Shown: positions 1 through 8,119 of the stretch, in pieces
How the letters are laid out: every line of letters begins with the position of its first letter
Numbering within the stretch: the stretch's first letter is position 1
NCBI GenBank assembly: GCA_023389255.1
Contig: JAEWER010000003.1
Location: forward strand, 1 to 36,684
Direction: 5' to 3'
Length of the DNA stretch: 36,684 nucleotides
Source: Bacillota bacterium
Lineage (GTDB): Bacteria > Bacillota > Clostridia > Saccharofermentanales > DTU023
Translations under genes and position numbers: made by a program
Notes under the pieces: model-generated
Database searches by the model: none
The model's input: the letters and a program-made list of their open reading frames with translations, nothing else
Told to the model about the DNA's origin: nothing

Positions 1-43
1 TTCATATATCTGTAATTATTAGCATCTTGTAGAAATAAGCTAT

Positions 44-69
44 AAAAAAACCCCGACTAACTCGGGGTT
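44..69 (-). terminator. Rho-independent terminator of tRNA-Met/Tyr operon
   Basis: Read on the minus strand, a GC-rich stem (AACCCCGA / TCGGGGTT, loop about GTTA) is followed directly by a run of seven T. It lies 18 bases past the CCA end of tRNA-Tyr, so it should end the two-tRNA transcript. Confidence 0.9.
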
Positions 70-86
70 CTCAGCTAAGAACTAGC

Positions 87-171
87 TGGTGGGCGAAGGT
101 GGATTCGAACCACCGAAGTCAGTGACAACAGATTTACAGTCTGCCCCATTTGGCCGCTTTGGTATTCGCCC
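87..171 (-). tRNA. tRNA-Tyr (GTA)
   Basis: An 85-nt class II tRNA with acceptor stem GGGCGAA/TTCGCCC, anticodon loop CTGTAAA (anticodon GTA), a long variable arm as expected for bacterial tRNA-Tyr, T-loop GGTTCGAATCC, and an encoded CCA at 87-89. It is the second gene of the operon, after tRNA-Met. Confidence 0.97.
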
Positions 172-202
172 ATTGATTAAATTGTCAAATTGTTAACCGA
201 TA

Positions 203-279
203 TGGTGGGCCATCGGGGACTCGAACCCAGGACCGACCGGTTATGAGCCGGTTGCTCTAACCGACTGAGCTAATGGCCC
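203..279 (-). tRNA. tRNA-Met (CAT), probably elongator
   Basis: A 77-nt cloverleaf with acceptor GGGCCAT/ATGGCCC, anticodon loop CTCATAA (CAT), and an encoded CCA at 203-205. The anticodon arm CCGGCTCATAACCGG resembles clostridial elongator tRNA-Met. A lysidine-modified tRNA-Ile2 also has CAT, so this assignment rests on overall similarity. Confidence 0.9.
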
Positions 280-303
280 GTGGCATCATCGGCAACATGT
301 GAG

Positions 304-333
304 ATTATAAAGAAGTCATAACCTGCTTGTCAA
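304..333 (-). promoter_or_regulatory. Strong promoter for tRNA-Met/Tyr operon
   Basis: On the minus strand TTGACA (328-333) and TATAAT (304-309) are separated by 18 bp, both hexamers matching the vegetative sigma consensus. It sits 25 bp upstream of tRNA-Met and marks the left limit of core-genome sequence before the defence island. Confidence 0.88.
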
Positions 334-393
334 TAACTTTTTTTCGTAAGTTTTAACAGAGCTAATACTCACTGATTCCTCAACAAATCATCG

Positions 394-422
394 AAAAATA
401 AAATAGACCACTTCTGTGGTCT
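394..422 (-). terminator. Terminator after kwaB
   Basis: A perfect 7-bp stem AGACCAC / GTGGTCT with loop AGAA (minus strand) is followed by a T-rich tail TATTTTATTTTT. It lies about 105 bp past the kwaB stop and should end transcription of the Kiwa operon before the tRNA promoter. Confidence 0.78.
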
Positions 423-460
423 CTTGTGTTTGTACCCTCGATACGATACAACATACCCAA

Positions 461-470
461 TTATAACGCA
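461..470. repeat. Left copy of 10-bp direct repeat flanking the island
   Basis: The 10-mer TTATAACGCA occurs here and in the same orientation at 8552-8561, so the two copies bracket all six defence genes. Within 50 bp of each copy lies a 9-mer, GCTATCGTT here (496-504) and its reverse complement AACGATAGC at 8536-8544 and 8592-8600. Both repeats are short enough to arise by chance, so an attachment or excision role is only a suggestion. Confidence 0.35.
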
Positions 471-526
471 GGGGTGTATAATTAAAGTTTGTAACGCTAT
501 CGTTGAACGGTCAAAACTTAACTCAT

Positions 527-1498
527 TCACTCAGCAATTAACTGATCTTTAGCAGAGGCTTCATAGTATTGTTTGGTAAGCTCGGATCGTAAAAATGCAT
601 CGTTCATAAGTTTGAGAAAGGCATCCTTTGATTTCTTTGTATCCAAACGAATCGTAAGCCCATCTGCGCTATACTTGAATTTACCAGCCAGTTCGGCAGT
701 AGTTTTTGTAAACTCAACGATAGTTTCTTTCGTGATACCAAGTTTAAATATAGGCGATGTCCGTTTTACTTTTGACAGTTTTCGAGCAAAACTTGCTTCA
801 GCAACGGAATCTTTCAACCCCTTTATATCCTCTAAAATTCCCAGTTCTTCTATCGATATTACTGTTTGAGCAGCAGCCTTTTGGATCAATTCGGTAAATC
901 CCATATTGCGTTCCAACATTTTTATATCCAGTACATATATCTGCTCATTTACTTTAAGAAGCTGTATTGATCCGTTCATACGAATAATGTCTTCACCAGA
1001 CACCTTCTCGAAACGTCTCTTGTCTTTCACTGCACCCAGTAAAAAGCTATCCCGCTTTATGAGAGATATTGGGAAATGCTTTTTAAACAGAACAATACCA
1101 TTCTGCATTGTGCCAATATAAATGATGTATCCAAACAATGTTCCCAGATCATCTTTGGAAAAGTCAAATTTGGGAGTTGCGGATCTCGCTGTTCTTATAT
1201 TGAAATCCTTAAATGCACCTAATTCATCTGGGTAGGTTTCATAATCGTAATGGTATATTGCGTTATCTCTTTCGTCATCCGTAGAAAGCTGACGTAAAAC
1301 CAAATCGTCATTTTCCAAAACCTGGTTTCGAATATTATCAGCAAAAAGATTCTCCAGTTCTGGTGCAGCAGAATCATCTTCGAGGTCCGCAAGGCGCAGA
1401 ACAAATTGATTGTTCTGCTTTAAAACGAAGTATAGCTGTAATGAATATGAATCGTTCATTACAGAATCAATGTTGGCTTTTAATTCTTCGATTTTCAT
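527..1498 (-). CDS. kwaB: Kiwa anti-phage protein KwaB (DUF4868 family)
   Basis: A soluble 323-residue protein with no signal peptide or membrane segment. Length, charge pattern and order fit the DUF4868 family that includes KwaB: an acidic N-terminal half, a central stretch around residues 115-150 (LGTLFGYIIYIGTMQNGIVLF), and a Lys-rich C-terminal half. Known from the family: KwaB binds DNA and acts with the membrane protein KwaA to block phage DNA replication and late gene expression after infection is sensed at the envelope. The start is firm: AAGGAGG lies 7 bases upstream, and the ATG overlaps the kwaA stop as ATGA, a typical coupled pair. The partner gene and gene order carry most of the assignment; the call from this protein alone is moderate. 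Confidence 0.78.
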   Translation of the reverse strand: MKIEELKANIDSVMNDSYSLQLYFVLKQNNQFVLRLADLEDDSAAPELENLFADNIRNQVLENDDLVLRQLSTDDERDNAIYHYDYETYPDELGAFKDFNIRTARSATPKFDFSKDDLGTLFGYIIYIGTMQNGIVLFKKHFPISLIKRDSFLLGAVKDKRRFEKVSGEDIIRMNGSIQLLKVNEQIYVLDIKMLERNMGFTELIQKAAAQTVISIEELGILEDIKGLKDSVAEASFARKLSKVKRTSPIFKLGITKETIVEFTKTTAELAGKFKYSADGLTIRLDTKKSKDAFLKLMNDAFLRSELTKQYYEASAKDQLIAE

Positions 1499-2100
1499 TT
1501 GTTGACCTCCTTAGCGACCCATATAAATTTGTCAACTTCTATCCATTTTATCGATGAACCGCTTGATAAATGATTTTGAGCAATCAGAATAACACCATCT
1601 GGCGCATCGACACCTTCGATTTTTGCCCGATAAAGCCGATACCCCATTAATGCGAGAGTGGGGTTGCCATAATACAAATCCATTCTTACAAAAATATAGC
1701 CTATGATAAATAAGAGAACGACCAATATGAGAACATAACGTAAATTGGATAAATCAATACAAATCAAAGGAATGATATATGTAGTTAGGAACGTGAGGTA
1801 TTCATAATTCTCGTTTTTAATCTCTATAATTTTATACGAAGGATTGGTAACACCTTGCCATTGATATTTAAGGTTGCGCGTCAATATCCAGCTGACAAAT
1901 GCACATAGGAGAGATGTGATTGCTAATATATTTCGACCCAGCAATTCTCCCCACCCTATAAATTTTGCGTCAGGTGCAAAAGAAATGGGTATGTCCACGG
2001 TTAATAGAAATATCAAAATGAACAGAAGCCAAAGAGACATTATGTAAAAGCGAACTTTCAAACATTTCTTTGTTTCCGGTTCGGATTGACGATCACGCAT
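1495..2100 (-). CDS. kwaA: Kiwa anti-phage membrane protein KwaA
   Basis: A 201-residue integral membrane protein with four hydrophobic segments at about 17-38, 53-73, 100-116 and 120-141, followed by a cytosolic tail containing YYGNPTLALMGYRLY (about 142-156), a pattern I associate with KwaA. In the known system KwaA senses phage attachment or injection at the inner membrane and recruits KwaB. The start has a good ribosome site (GGAAGGGA, 5-6 bases before ATG). The stop overlaps kwaB by four bases. The gene sits 134 bp beyond the nuclease-methyltransferase stop, with a hairpin and direct repeats between, so Kiwa probably has its own control. An unrelated 4-TM protein paired with DUF4868 is the alternative, but four segments, size and partner all agree. 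Confidence 0.8.
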   Translation of the reverse strand: MRDRQSEPETKKCLKVRFYIMSLWLLFILIFLLTVDIPISFAPDAKFIGWGELLGRNILAITSLLCAFVSWILTRNLKYQWQGVTNPSYKIIEIKNENYEYLTFLTTYIIPLICIDLSNLRYVLILVVLLFIIGYIFVRMDLYYGNPTLALMGYRLYRAKIEGVDAPDGVILIAQNHLSSGSSIKWIEVDKFIWVAKEVNK

Positions 2101-2131
2101 AAAATCCCTTCCTTCTATAAAAATTTCTTCT

Positions 2132-2167
2132 GCTTATCGAAAGTGAAATTTATCGCTTATCAAAGTG
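2132..2167. repeat. Pair of 13-14 bp direct repeats upstream of kwaA
   Basis: GCTTATCGAAAGTG (2132-2145) and GCTTATCAAAGTG (2155-2167) are the same motif with one inserted G, 23 bp start to start, about two DNA turns. They lie 32-67 bp upstream of the kwaA start codon. Two same-face copies in a short promoter region look like regulator binding sites; no regulator can be assigned. Confidence 0.55.
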
Positions 2168-2199
2168 TAGCATACTAAGAAATGTAAATCTCTGAACGA

Positions 2200-2223
2200 T
2201 GCCGGAGGTGCAGACCCCCGGCA
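2200..2223 (-). other. Hairpin between restriction-modification operon and Kiwa
   Basis: TGCCGG (2200-2205) pairs with CCGGCA (2218-2223). An alternative stem GGTGC/GCACC (2207-2211 with 2221-2225) uses some of the same bases, so the two cannot form together. It begins 11 bp past the stop at 2235. There is no T-run on the minus strand, so it is a poor intrinsic terminator; mRNA stabiliser, attenuator or partial terminator are all possible. Confidence 0.5.
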
Positions 2224-2234
2224 CCATTCAAAAT

Positions 2235-5200
2235 TTATTCTTCGGAAATAGTAAATAATTGGGCCTCCCCGCTGATGATGTCATGAAGAATTTCATCGAT
2301 TACTGAAACTATCTGCATCTGAGTAGCGATTTTGTTAAACAGATCAAGCAATTCCTTGAAAGCTTCTCTTGTAAGTTCGCAGTGGGTAAATCTGTAAGAA
2401 TGAAATTTGAGCCAGCAATCTTTAACAACATTATAGCCAGACACAGTAAACCTTTGAATTGCCACGGGGCAGTAAACTCTTATTTCTGTTCCTTGAACCT
2501 CGTCGCGCACAATGATTTCCTCGTGTTCTTCATCATAAGGATTCTTTGCTGCTGATCTGCTGTGTTCCAGGTGGAATCCACTGTGTAGTTGCCCAAGGAG
2601 GCTATCATAGTCATAGCCCAATATGTTTTCTACTACCGCATCATTCTTTTCGAGATTTGCAAGCTGTTCTCCCAATTCTGCCAATCTCAAGAACATATCC
2701 CCATCAGAGACCATCGGAATTCGCGCACGGCTCTCGGACTGATTTACGACGAACAGAGCTCCGTAAAACTCTTGCAGGTAAACCTGGGAACAGAAAACTG
2801 CATAGGCGTAGAAAACGACCTTTCTTGCCACTTCTGAATCTGTCAACCCTGTTGCCTCACCAATATGGCGTAACAGTTCTGGGTGCACATTATTGATTAC
2901 TGCGTTGGTACGAGTGTTGGGGATGTATTGATTCAAATATATGTGGCCATTTCCTCTGCGGCTTAAATCGTTATCTGGAAAATACCAGCAGAAAGAAGTA
3001 AACTGTCCAAGATCTTCATCCAAGTCCTTTGGTGCATGAGCAAGTGAAAAGCCTACTGTATCATCTCGCTCGTATATGGCTTTAATCTCTGGACGGATTC
3101 GTGCACCGCCGCCACCTACACCGGCTTGGTAATCAAAAACCGTTCCCCACAAAAAGGCGTTTGAATTTACAAAAGGCCTAAAAGAACACGGGCGAATGTT
3201 TTCTGTCAATACAGCATCCATCTCATTGCGCGATGCACAAGTATTTAGGGCGTTTTGGAATGCTGTAATTTTGACATCTACAACTGGCTTGTCTTGACCA
3301 CCAATCCACTCTCGAGCTTTAACGATACCTTCACTTGCAATTTCGCGGCTACGCCTCTTAAGCATCGGCTGTTTAACATGAGTAAGAAGAGCCGTGGGTG
3401 CCATTTTTGCACCAGAGCACTGATTAAGGAAAACTGCCTTCTCTCCATTTTCACTGCTTACTGGCCAAAAATTACGATACATATCCTGGTTGAACGGACG
3501 CGATGGCATAAAGGAGTACATACCTTCGGAAACATCGAAGGCTTGAAAAGATGCCATAATCGAATCACTATCGGATTCGAGAGCCGAAACCTTTTGAGGT
3601 CGCCGACCGCGGGACATATCAATGTAATTCACCTGCGATATGGTGTTTTCATCACCATATCTTCTGGTTAATATGATCACCGCTCGTCCCTGCATTGTAT
3701 TAAACAAACTATCACCGCGGATGCCAGTGCGAGCGTCCGTATCAATTGCAATCGCCCAAATTTTTGAGAAATGTTCAATTAAATACTTTCTTGCATATTT
3801 ATACGATTCTGCTTCCAAGAAAGAAAGCGGTACAACAAACGCTAAAACGGAATGATTCTCTGAGTGTAAAAGTTTCTCGCAGCTCCATCTCAAAAACTGC
3901 ATGAAAGGATTGTTTATCTGTTTTTGGATATTTTGTCTTCCGCGTCTATTTTCAACAGGGGGCCGGAAATCTTCCATCAACTCGATGATATGAGAGAATT
4001 CTTCTGTCACATTGTTTCTCAAAGAATCAGAACAGGGTGGATTTCCAATAATAAGTCGCAACGGCAACGATGAAAATGCCCGGGCGCGGATGAGTTCTCG
4101 TCCTTCTATGGAGTTTTCGTTGGCATTTTCCCCAAGCAAACAGTTACTCAAAGTATTTGCCAGCAGAATATTTGTGTTTAAGTTTTGCTTTCCGTAATGA
4201 TGGCCCACCACCGCCATTCGGTAATTTGCAAGCATATATGGCGCAGGTAAGATTTCAAATCCGCAAAGGTTATATGCCCCATCGCCTTCATCGTGGGCAA
4301 CGATTTGTTCCAAAAAAGATCCGGTTCCGCAACAGGGATCGATTATCGTGTTTCCCTCATCATAAATTGTAACGCCTTCAAACTGTTCTGCGACAATTCT
4401 GTTGGTAAGACGCACAACAAAATCAGCAAGGACTTTGGGTGTGAAAAAAGCACCATAGTCAAATCTTGACTGCTTGTCAAATTTTATCAGAAACAGTTCA
4501 AATAAACGATGGTAGTCTGGGTTCATAAGCTGCTGGTCAGTCATCTGAACAAAGGACAAAAATGATATACATTCATCAACCCATTGGTTGATAAATGTTC
4601 CCGTTCCAGCATTATCTCTTATGTACACCATCAAATTGCGGAAAGGCAATAATGCTTCTCCATCAACAATGTCATTAAATGCATAGGTTCTAATCTTTGC
4701 GGCCTTTTCGACTGGAGTATCCGCACTTGCGCATAACACACGGTGTGCATACAACAAACAGAACATTATTACTTGTGCGGTAAAGTCAGCAAAAACAGAA
4801 CCGCTTCTCAACGCGGGATCGTTATGGTTATAAACAAGTTCTTTAAGTCCGGCGAGTAAAGATATAACCTGTCTCTCATCATCATTTAACGCTTCTTCTT
4901 CCAATAGATCAGCATGTGCCATAATATCATCTGCAAGGTTTCTTGTTCGGATCGCAACTAATTCCACCAGTTTCTCCTCATCCACGCGTTGCGGTGCGGG
5001 ATTAGAGAAAAACTGCTCCATGTAAAAACGAAACAACGGATTAATAGGCAACCTGGACCAGTCTGTGTAGCCCATCCTATTTTTGTCAATGATGGATACA
5101 ACAACAGGAGTATCGGTGAAACAGAAAACAAACTCAATGCCATCTGTAATAATCAATTTATGTCCAAGTGTCAAATAGCGGTCTATTTGGTTTTGATAGG

Positions 5201-5495
5201 GGGAAATGTCCAATTCCTCCGAAGATGGGCCTTTCCCCTCAATATAACCATACACACCCAATGATATGCTATCTTGAATTCTCCAGTCTGGACGGCCCAT
5301 TCTGCATTGATTGCGGGGTTCCAAAATGACATCAAAGTTACCATTAGGATTCAGATCACGAGCAATTCTGGTAAACAAGGTGTGCATAGAAACGCGAAAT
5401 GAAAGTTCAGCAGTATGCTGACAACTATGAAGAGCGGTATTATATTCATTTTGATAAGCTCGTAAATAGCTTTTAATATCAGCATCAAATGCCAT
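2235..5495 (-). CDS. PD-(D/E)XK nuclease fused to N6-methyltransferase and target recognition domain (type IIG-like, ISP-related, no helicase)
   Basis: A 1086-residue restriction-modification polypeptide (numbering from the chosen ATG at 5495). Residues about 1-170 hold a PD-(D/E)XK nuclease: P69-D70, then E86-G-K88. Residues about 170-330 are a helical linker. Residues about 340-620 are a gamma-type N6-adenine methyltransferase: YGAFFTPK, SAM motif DPCCGTGSF (D386) and GFEILPAPYMLANYRMA, strongly like type ISP enzymes. Residues about 620-1000 look like an ISP target-recognition region (RPFVNSNAF, FYAYAVFCSQVY, IPMVSDGDMFLRLAELG). No Walker A or DExx helicase motif is present, unlike full type ISP proteins of about 1550 residues. 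The catalytic motif reads NPPC (C488) instead of NPPY/F. An ATG 21 bases upstream (5516) is in frame but has no ribosome site; the chosen ATG follows AAAGGG. It overlaps the upstream methyltransferase gene by 11 bases. Target unknown. Confidence 0.82.
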   Translation of the reverse strand: MAFDADIKSYLRAYQNEYNTALHSCQHTAELSFRVSMHTLFTRIARDLNPNGNFDVILEPRNQCRMGRPDWRIQDSISLGVYGYIEGKGPSSEELDISPYQNQIDRYLTLGHKLIITDGIEFVFCFTDTPVVVSIIDKNRMGYTDWSRLPINPLFRFYMEQFFSNPAPQRVDEEKLVELVAIRTRNLADDIMAHADLLEEEALNDDERQVISLLAGLKELVYNHNDPALRSGSVFADFTAQVIMFCLLYAHRVLCASADTPVEKAAKIRTYAFNDIVDGEALLPFRNLMVYIRDNAGTGTFINQWVDECISFLSFVQMTDQQLMNPDYHRLFELFLIKFDKQSRFDYGAFFTPKVLADFVVRLTNRIVAEQFEGVTIYDEGNTIIDPCCGTGSFLEQIVAHDEGDGAYNLCGFEILPAPYMLANYRMAVVGHHYGKQNLNTNILLANTLSNCLLGENANENSIEGRELIRARAFSSLPLRLIIGNPPCSDSLRNNVTEEFSHIIELMEDFRPPVENRRGRQNIQKQINNPFMQFLRWSCEKLLHSENHSVLAFVVPLSFLEAESYKYARKYLIEHFSKIWAIAIDTDARTGIRGDSLFNTMQGRAVIILTRRYGDENTISQVNYIDMSRGRRPQKVSALESDSDSIMASFQAFDVSEGMYSFMPSRPFNQDMYRNFWPVSSENGEKAVFLNQCSGAKMAPTALLTHVKQPMLKRRSREIASEGIVKAREWIGGQDKPVVDVKITAFQNALNTCASRNEMDAVLTENIRPCSFRPFVNSNAFLWGTVFDYQAGVGGGGARIRPEIKAIYERDDTVGFSLAHAPKDLDEDLGQFTSFCWYFPDNDLSRRGNGHIYLNQYIPNTRTNAVINNVHPELLRHIGEATGLTDSEVARKVVFYAYAVFCSQVYLQEFYGALFVVNQSESRARIPMVSDGDMFLRLAELGEQLANLEKNDAVVENILGYDYDSLLGQLHSGFHLEHSRSAAKNPYDEEHEEIIVRDEVQGTEIRVYCPVAIQRFTVSGYNVVKDCWLKFHSYRFTHCELTREAFKELLDLFNKIATQMQIVSVIDEILHDIISGEAQLFTISEE

Positions 5496-6546
5496 GATCT
5501 TTAACCGCCCTTTCATAACATTTCAAAATACTTTGTCCAATACACTCGGCCATAATAGGAGGAACGGCGTTTCCGATCTGCCTTGCTACATCCACCTTGT
5601 TTCCTGTAAATTCAAAATCCACAGGAAATGTTTGCAACAAAGCTCCTTCACGCAGAGAAACACTTCTGTCTTGAACTGGATGGCCAAATTTTCCTCTTGT
5701 AAAGCTATCAAACCGTGCAGTAATCGTAGGTGCTACCTCATCCCAGGCCATGCGACCATAAACACTACGAAAACCTATTGCCGAGCTATCAATCTTATGG
5801 CAGTCAGCAAGTAGTTCTCCTGGCAGATCATCACGGCCTTGCCCTTCTTTAATGGACTGAATACGCTTCAGGTTTAGTTCGGACAATCGGTCTCTTCTGT
5901 GGAGGGAAAATTCGGGATGATCCGTGCCATCTTCGGGTGGAGCGGGTAAATACTCAATCGCATCACGTACGGTGCGATGAGTATTGCTTACGGTAGGGTA
6001 TTCATAATGATTTCCAAGATCCTTACGTTCACCAACAATAATATATCGTTTGCGTCTCTGCGGCACTCCGTAATCTTGGGCGTCCAATAATTCCACATGA
6101 ACATAATAACCAATCTGTTCAACATATTCGATAAGTTGTTGAAGGATAGTTTTGCCGCGTTTTCCGGCAAGCCCCGTTACATTTTCCATAACAAAATACA
6201 TCGGGAACAGCTCATCGATCAACTGCCCATATTTTAATACAAGATCGTTTCTGGAATCGATATCACTGCCACGGCGTTGTACAGAAAAACCCTGGCACGG
6301 AGGACCACCAGCAAGCAAAAATAGTTCTCCGCGTTTTAAGTTGCATTTTTTCAACAGATTACCCTCCAGCATATCCGCAATGTCTGCAGCTTCGGCAGGG
6401 TGATCGAAATAATTGTTGTTTTTATTTATCGTATTTATGCAGATTGGATCAATATCAAAGCTAAGAAGAATATCCAGCCCAGCGCGCTTAAGCCCAAGGA
6501 CCAATCCTCCTGCTCCGCAAAAGCTATCAATACAAGTGAATTTCAT
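5485..6546 (-). CDS. DNA (cytosine-5) methyltransferase 1
   Basis: A 353-residue C5-cytosine methyltransferase with a full set of motifs in order: motif I SFCGAGGLVLGLKRAG (about 8-23), catalytic motif IV GGPPCQGFS with C84, motif VI MENV (120-123), motif VIII QRRKR (163-167), and motif X RQIGNAVPP near the C-terminus. The target-recognition region lies about 180-310. It should methylate one strand of the site read by the linked nuclease. The start codon overlaps the preceding gene's stop as TAATG, and the only ribosome site is weak and distant, so translation by re-initiation is likely. It shares little sequence with the second C5 enzyme outside the motifs, so the two probably recognise different sequences or strands of an asymmetric site. 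The specificity cannot be read. Confidence 0.93.
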   Translation of the reverse strand: MKFTCIDSFCGAGGLVLGLKRAGLDILLSFDIDPICINTINKNNNYFDHPAEAADIADMLEGNLLKKCNLKRGELFLLAGGPPCQGFSVQRRGSDIDSRNDLVLKYGQLIDELFPMYFVMENVTGLAGKRGKTILQQLIEYVEQIGYYVHVELLDAQDYGVPQRRKRYIIVGERKDLGNHYEYPTVSNTHRTVRDAIEYLPAPPEDGTDHPEFSLHRRDRLSELNLKRIQSIKEGQGRDDLPGELLADCHKIDSSAIGFRSVYGRMAWDEVAPTITARFDSFTRGKFGHPVQDRSVSLREGALLQTFPVDFEFTGNKVDVARQIGNAVPPIMAECIGQSILKCYERAVKDHGI

Positions 6547-7853
6547 TATTTTGTCACTCTTCCTCTCGATTTGATACCCGCAATAACACTGGAGTACGAA
6601 CTACTAACCGGTGAATCAATTGAATTAGGACTAACACTAACTTCTTCACTATTGGGACATACAGAAAGCATTTCGATCAGTACACTTGCAGCAATTGCAG
6701 ATGATAGCATTGGAGGCACCGCTTCACCAATTTGGCGATAAATATCGTCCGATTTTCCTTTAAATTCAAACCCATTAGGGAAACTCTGAAGAATTGCAGT
6801 CTCTCGTGCGGTCAGTCCACGATCCTGTTCGGGGTGGGTATATCGTCCGCTTGCCGGATTGCGAGCATAATGAGTGATTGTGATTGAAGGCTTATCCCAA
6901 TATAGCCTGCCATACACATCAGAAAAACCCTTGGTTTTATCCAAACAGGCAGGACCAACACCTGCCGGTCTATTGCCTCCATCGTGCGGCACCTGCTTAA
7001 TTACATCAATGGTGCTTTGCTTATGAGAAGCACTTTTATGCATCGGATCGTTGGGGGCAGCTATACCAGCAGGTACAGCAGGCAAATGTGAAATAGCGTC
7101 GCGTACGGTTCTGTATTCGGCGGGTTGCAAATATCCAACTGGTAATACGAAGTCTTTTTTCATGCCAATGATGATCGAACGAAAGCGTTCTTGTGGAACA
7201 CCAAAGGCTGCAGCATTATAAATGGTACCTTTTACGATGTACCCATTATCTTCGTAACACTTTTTAGCGGCAGAAAAATATCGCCAGTAGCGCTTAGATA
7301 AAAATTCGGGGACATTTTCCATAATTATTACATCGGGTTGAACTTTTTTAACGATTTCTGCGAAAGCCATAATGAGGCTATTTCGTACATCATCTTCCTC
7401 ATTCCAATGCTTTTTTCGATGGGATGAAAAGCCTTGACACGGAGTACAACCGATCATTACAGTGGCCTTCTTTTCATCATATCCAATGTTTTTAAGCCAC
7501 TCTTCAAGCTGACCTTCATTAAAGGCAAGATCTGTTATGTCTCTATGTGCGGTAATTGTTCCAAAATTATGACTATAGGTTGATGCAGAAATTTCATTAA
7601 TATCGCATCCTCCTAGCATTTTAAATGCGGGAATAACGCTATTCAATGCAGCGAATCCCAGAGATGTGCCACCTGCCCCACTGAAGAAATCTATCAATTG
7701 AATAGGATTATTAGTGTACAGTGAACTTTCAATAGGAGAAAAATTACTTAGCGCAGACTGTACAAGTTTAATAAGTTCTTCTTTATGCTGTCTATAATTC
7801 AGCGATGTCGAAGAACGGCAATATAAACTATTGCGTAAATCATCAATCCACAT
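6546..7853 (-). CDS. DNA (cytosine-5) methyltransferase 2
   Basis: A 435-residue C5-cytosine methyltransferase. Motif I is DFFSGAGGTSLGF (about 55-67), preceded by a roughly 50-residue extension absent from the first enzyme. Motif IV is GCTPCQGFS with catalytic C139 (a T replaces the first P of the usual PPCQ). Motif VI is MENVPEF, motif VIII QERFR, and motif X RQIGEAVPP, where the usual N is E. A Ser-rich tail of about 50 residues follows. All catalytic residues remain, so it should be active. It starts two bases after the regulator's stop with GAGGA nine bases upstream. Two C5 enzymes in one operon usually mean that the site is asymmetric and each strand needs its own enzyme; that is inference here. 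Confidence 0.92.
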   Translation of the reverse strand: MWIDDLRNSLYCRSSTSLNYRQHKEELIKLVQSALSNFSPIESSLYTNNPIQLIDFFSGAGGTSLGFAALNSVIPAFKMLGGCDINEISASTYSHNFGTITAHRDITDLAFNEGQLEEWLKNIGYDEKKATVMIGCTPCQGFSSHRKKHWNEEDDVRNSLIMAFAEIVKKVQPDVIIMENVPEFLSKRYWRYFSAAKKCYEDNGYIVKGTIYNAAAFGVPQERFRSIIIGMKKDFVLPVGYLQPAEYRTVRDAISHLPAVPAGIAAPNDPMHKSASHKQSTIDVIKQVPHDGGNRPAGVGPACLDKTKGFSDVYGRLYWDKPSITITHYARNPASGRYTHPEQDRGLTARETAILQSFPNGFEFKGKSDDIYRQIGEAVPPMLSSAIAASVLIEMLSVCPNSEEVSVSPNSIDSPVSSSYSSVIAGIKSRGRVTK

Positions 7854-7855
7854 TG

Positions 7856-8089
7856 TTACTTATCCTCACTTTCATCCTCATCATTTATAGTTGGGATGAA
7901 CTCCAGAATTTCATCTACGCCACAATTCAAAACACGACAAATGGTTTCGATGCTTTCCATGGAAACATAACCATTTCGTTTGAGACGGGTAATAATATTT
8001 CCACTAAATCCCGCTTGTTGTTGCAATTGAGCGTTCGTCATGTCTTTCTCAATCAACAAATGGAACAGTTTCTTATAACTGACAGCCAT
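7856..8089 (-). CDS. Xre/Cro-type HTH regulator of the restriction-modification operon
   Basis: A 77-residue DNA-binding protein made almost entirely of one Cro/C1-type helix-turn-helix: YKKLFHLLIEKDMTNAQLQQ then AGFSGNIITRLKRNGYVSMES, the classical helix 2-turn-helix 3 arrangement, and ICRVLNCGVDEILEF as the last helices, with an acidic tail. The start at 8089 is chosen because GGAGGTG lies 5 bases upstream; a longer reading from 8104 lacks a ribosome site. As the first gene of the operon, with a palindrome inside its own promoter, it is the likely controller: it would bind as a dimer and limit expression of methylases and nuclease, like C proteins of type II systems. Closer identity not claimed. 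Confidence 0.85.
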   Translation of the reverse strand: MAVSYKKLFHLLIEKDMTNAQLQQQAGFSGNIITRLKRNGYVSMESIETICRVLNCGVDEILEFIPTINDEDESEDK

Positions 8090-8119
8090 ATGGCACCTCC
8101 GCACAAAACTTTCCCATTT

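Noticed and set aside
280..520. Duplicate of the tRNA-Pro 3' end as an attachment site for the island
   Set aside because: The 3' end of tRNA-Pro faces the island, but no copy of its last 15-30 bases is found near the left edge.
2100..2180. A specific promoter for kwaA (TTGATA-17-TCGATA)
   Set aside because: The -10 match is poor, and the hexamers fall inside the direct repeats, so the hit may be a by-product of the repeats.
2235..5495. Full type ISP (LlaGI-like) enzyme, BREX PglX or DISARM methylase
   Set aside because: No helicase motifs are present, the protein is about 500 residues shorter than type ISP enzymes, and no BREX or DISARM partner genes lie nearby. PglX would not carry the N-terminal PD-(D/E)XK nuclease.
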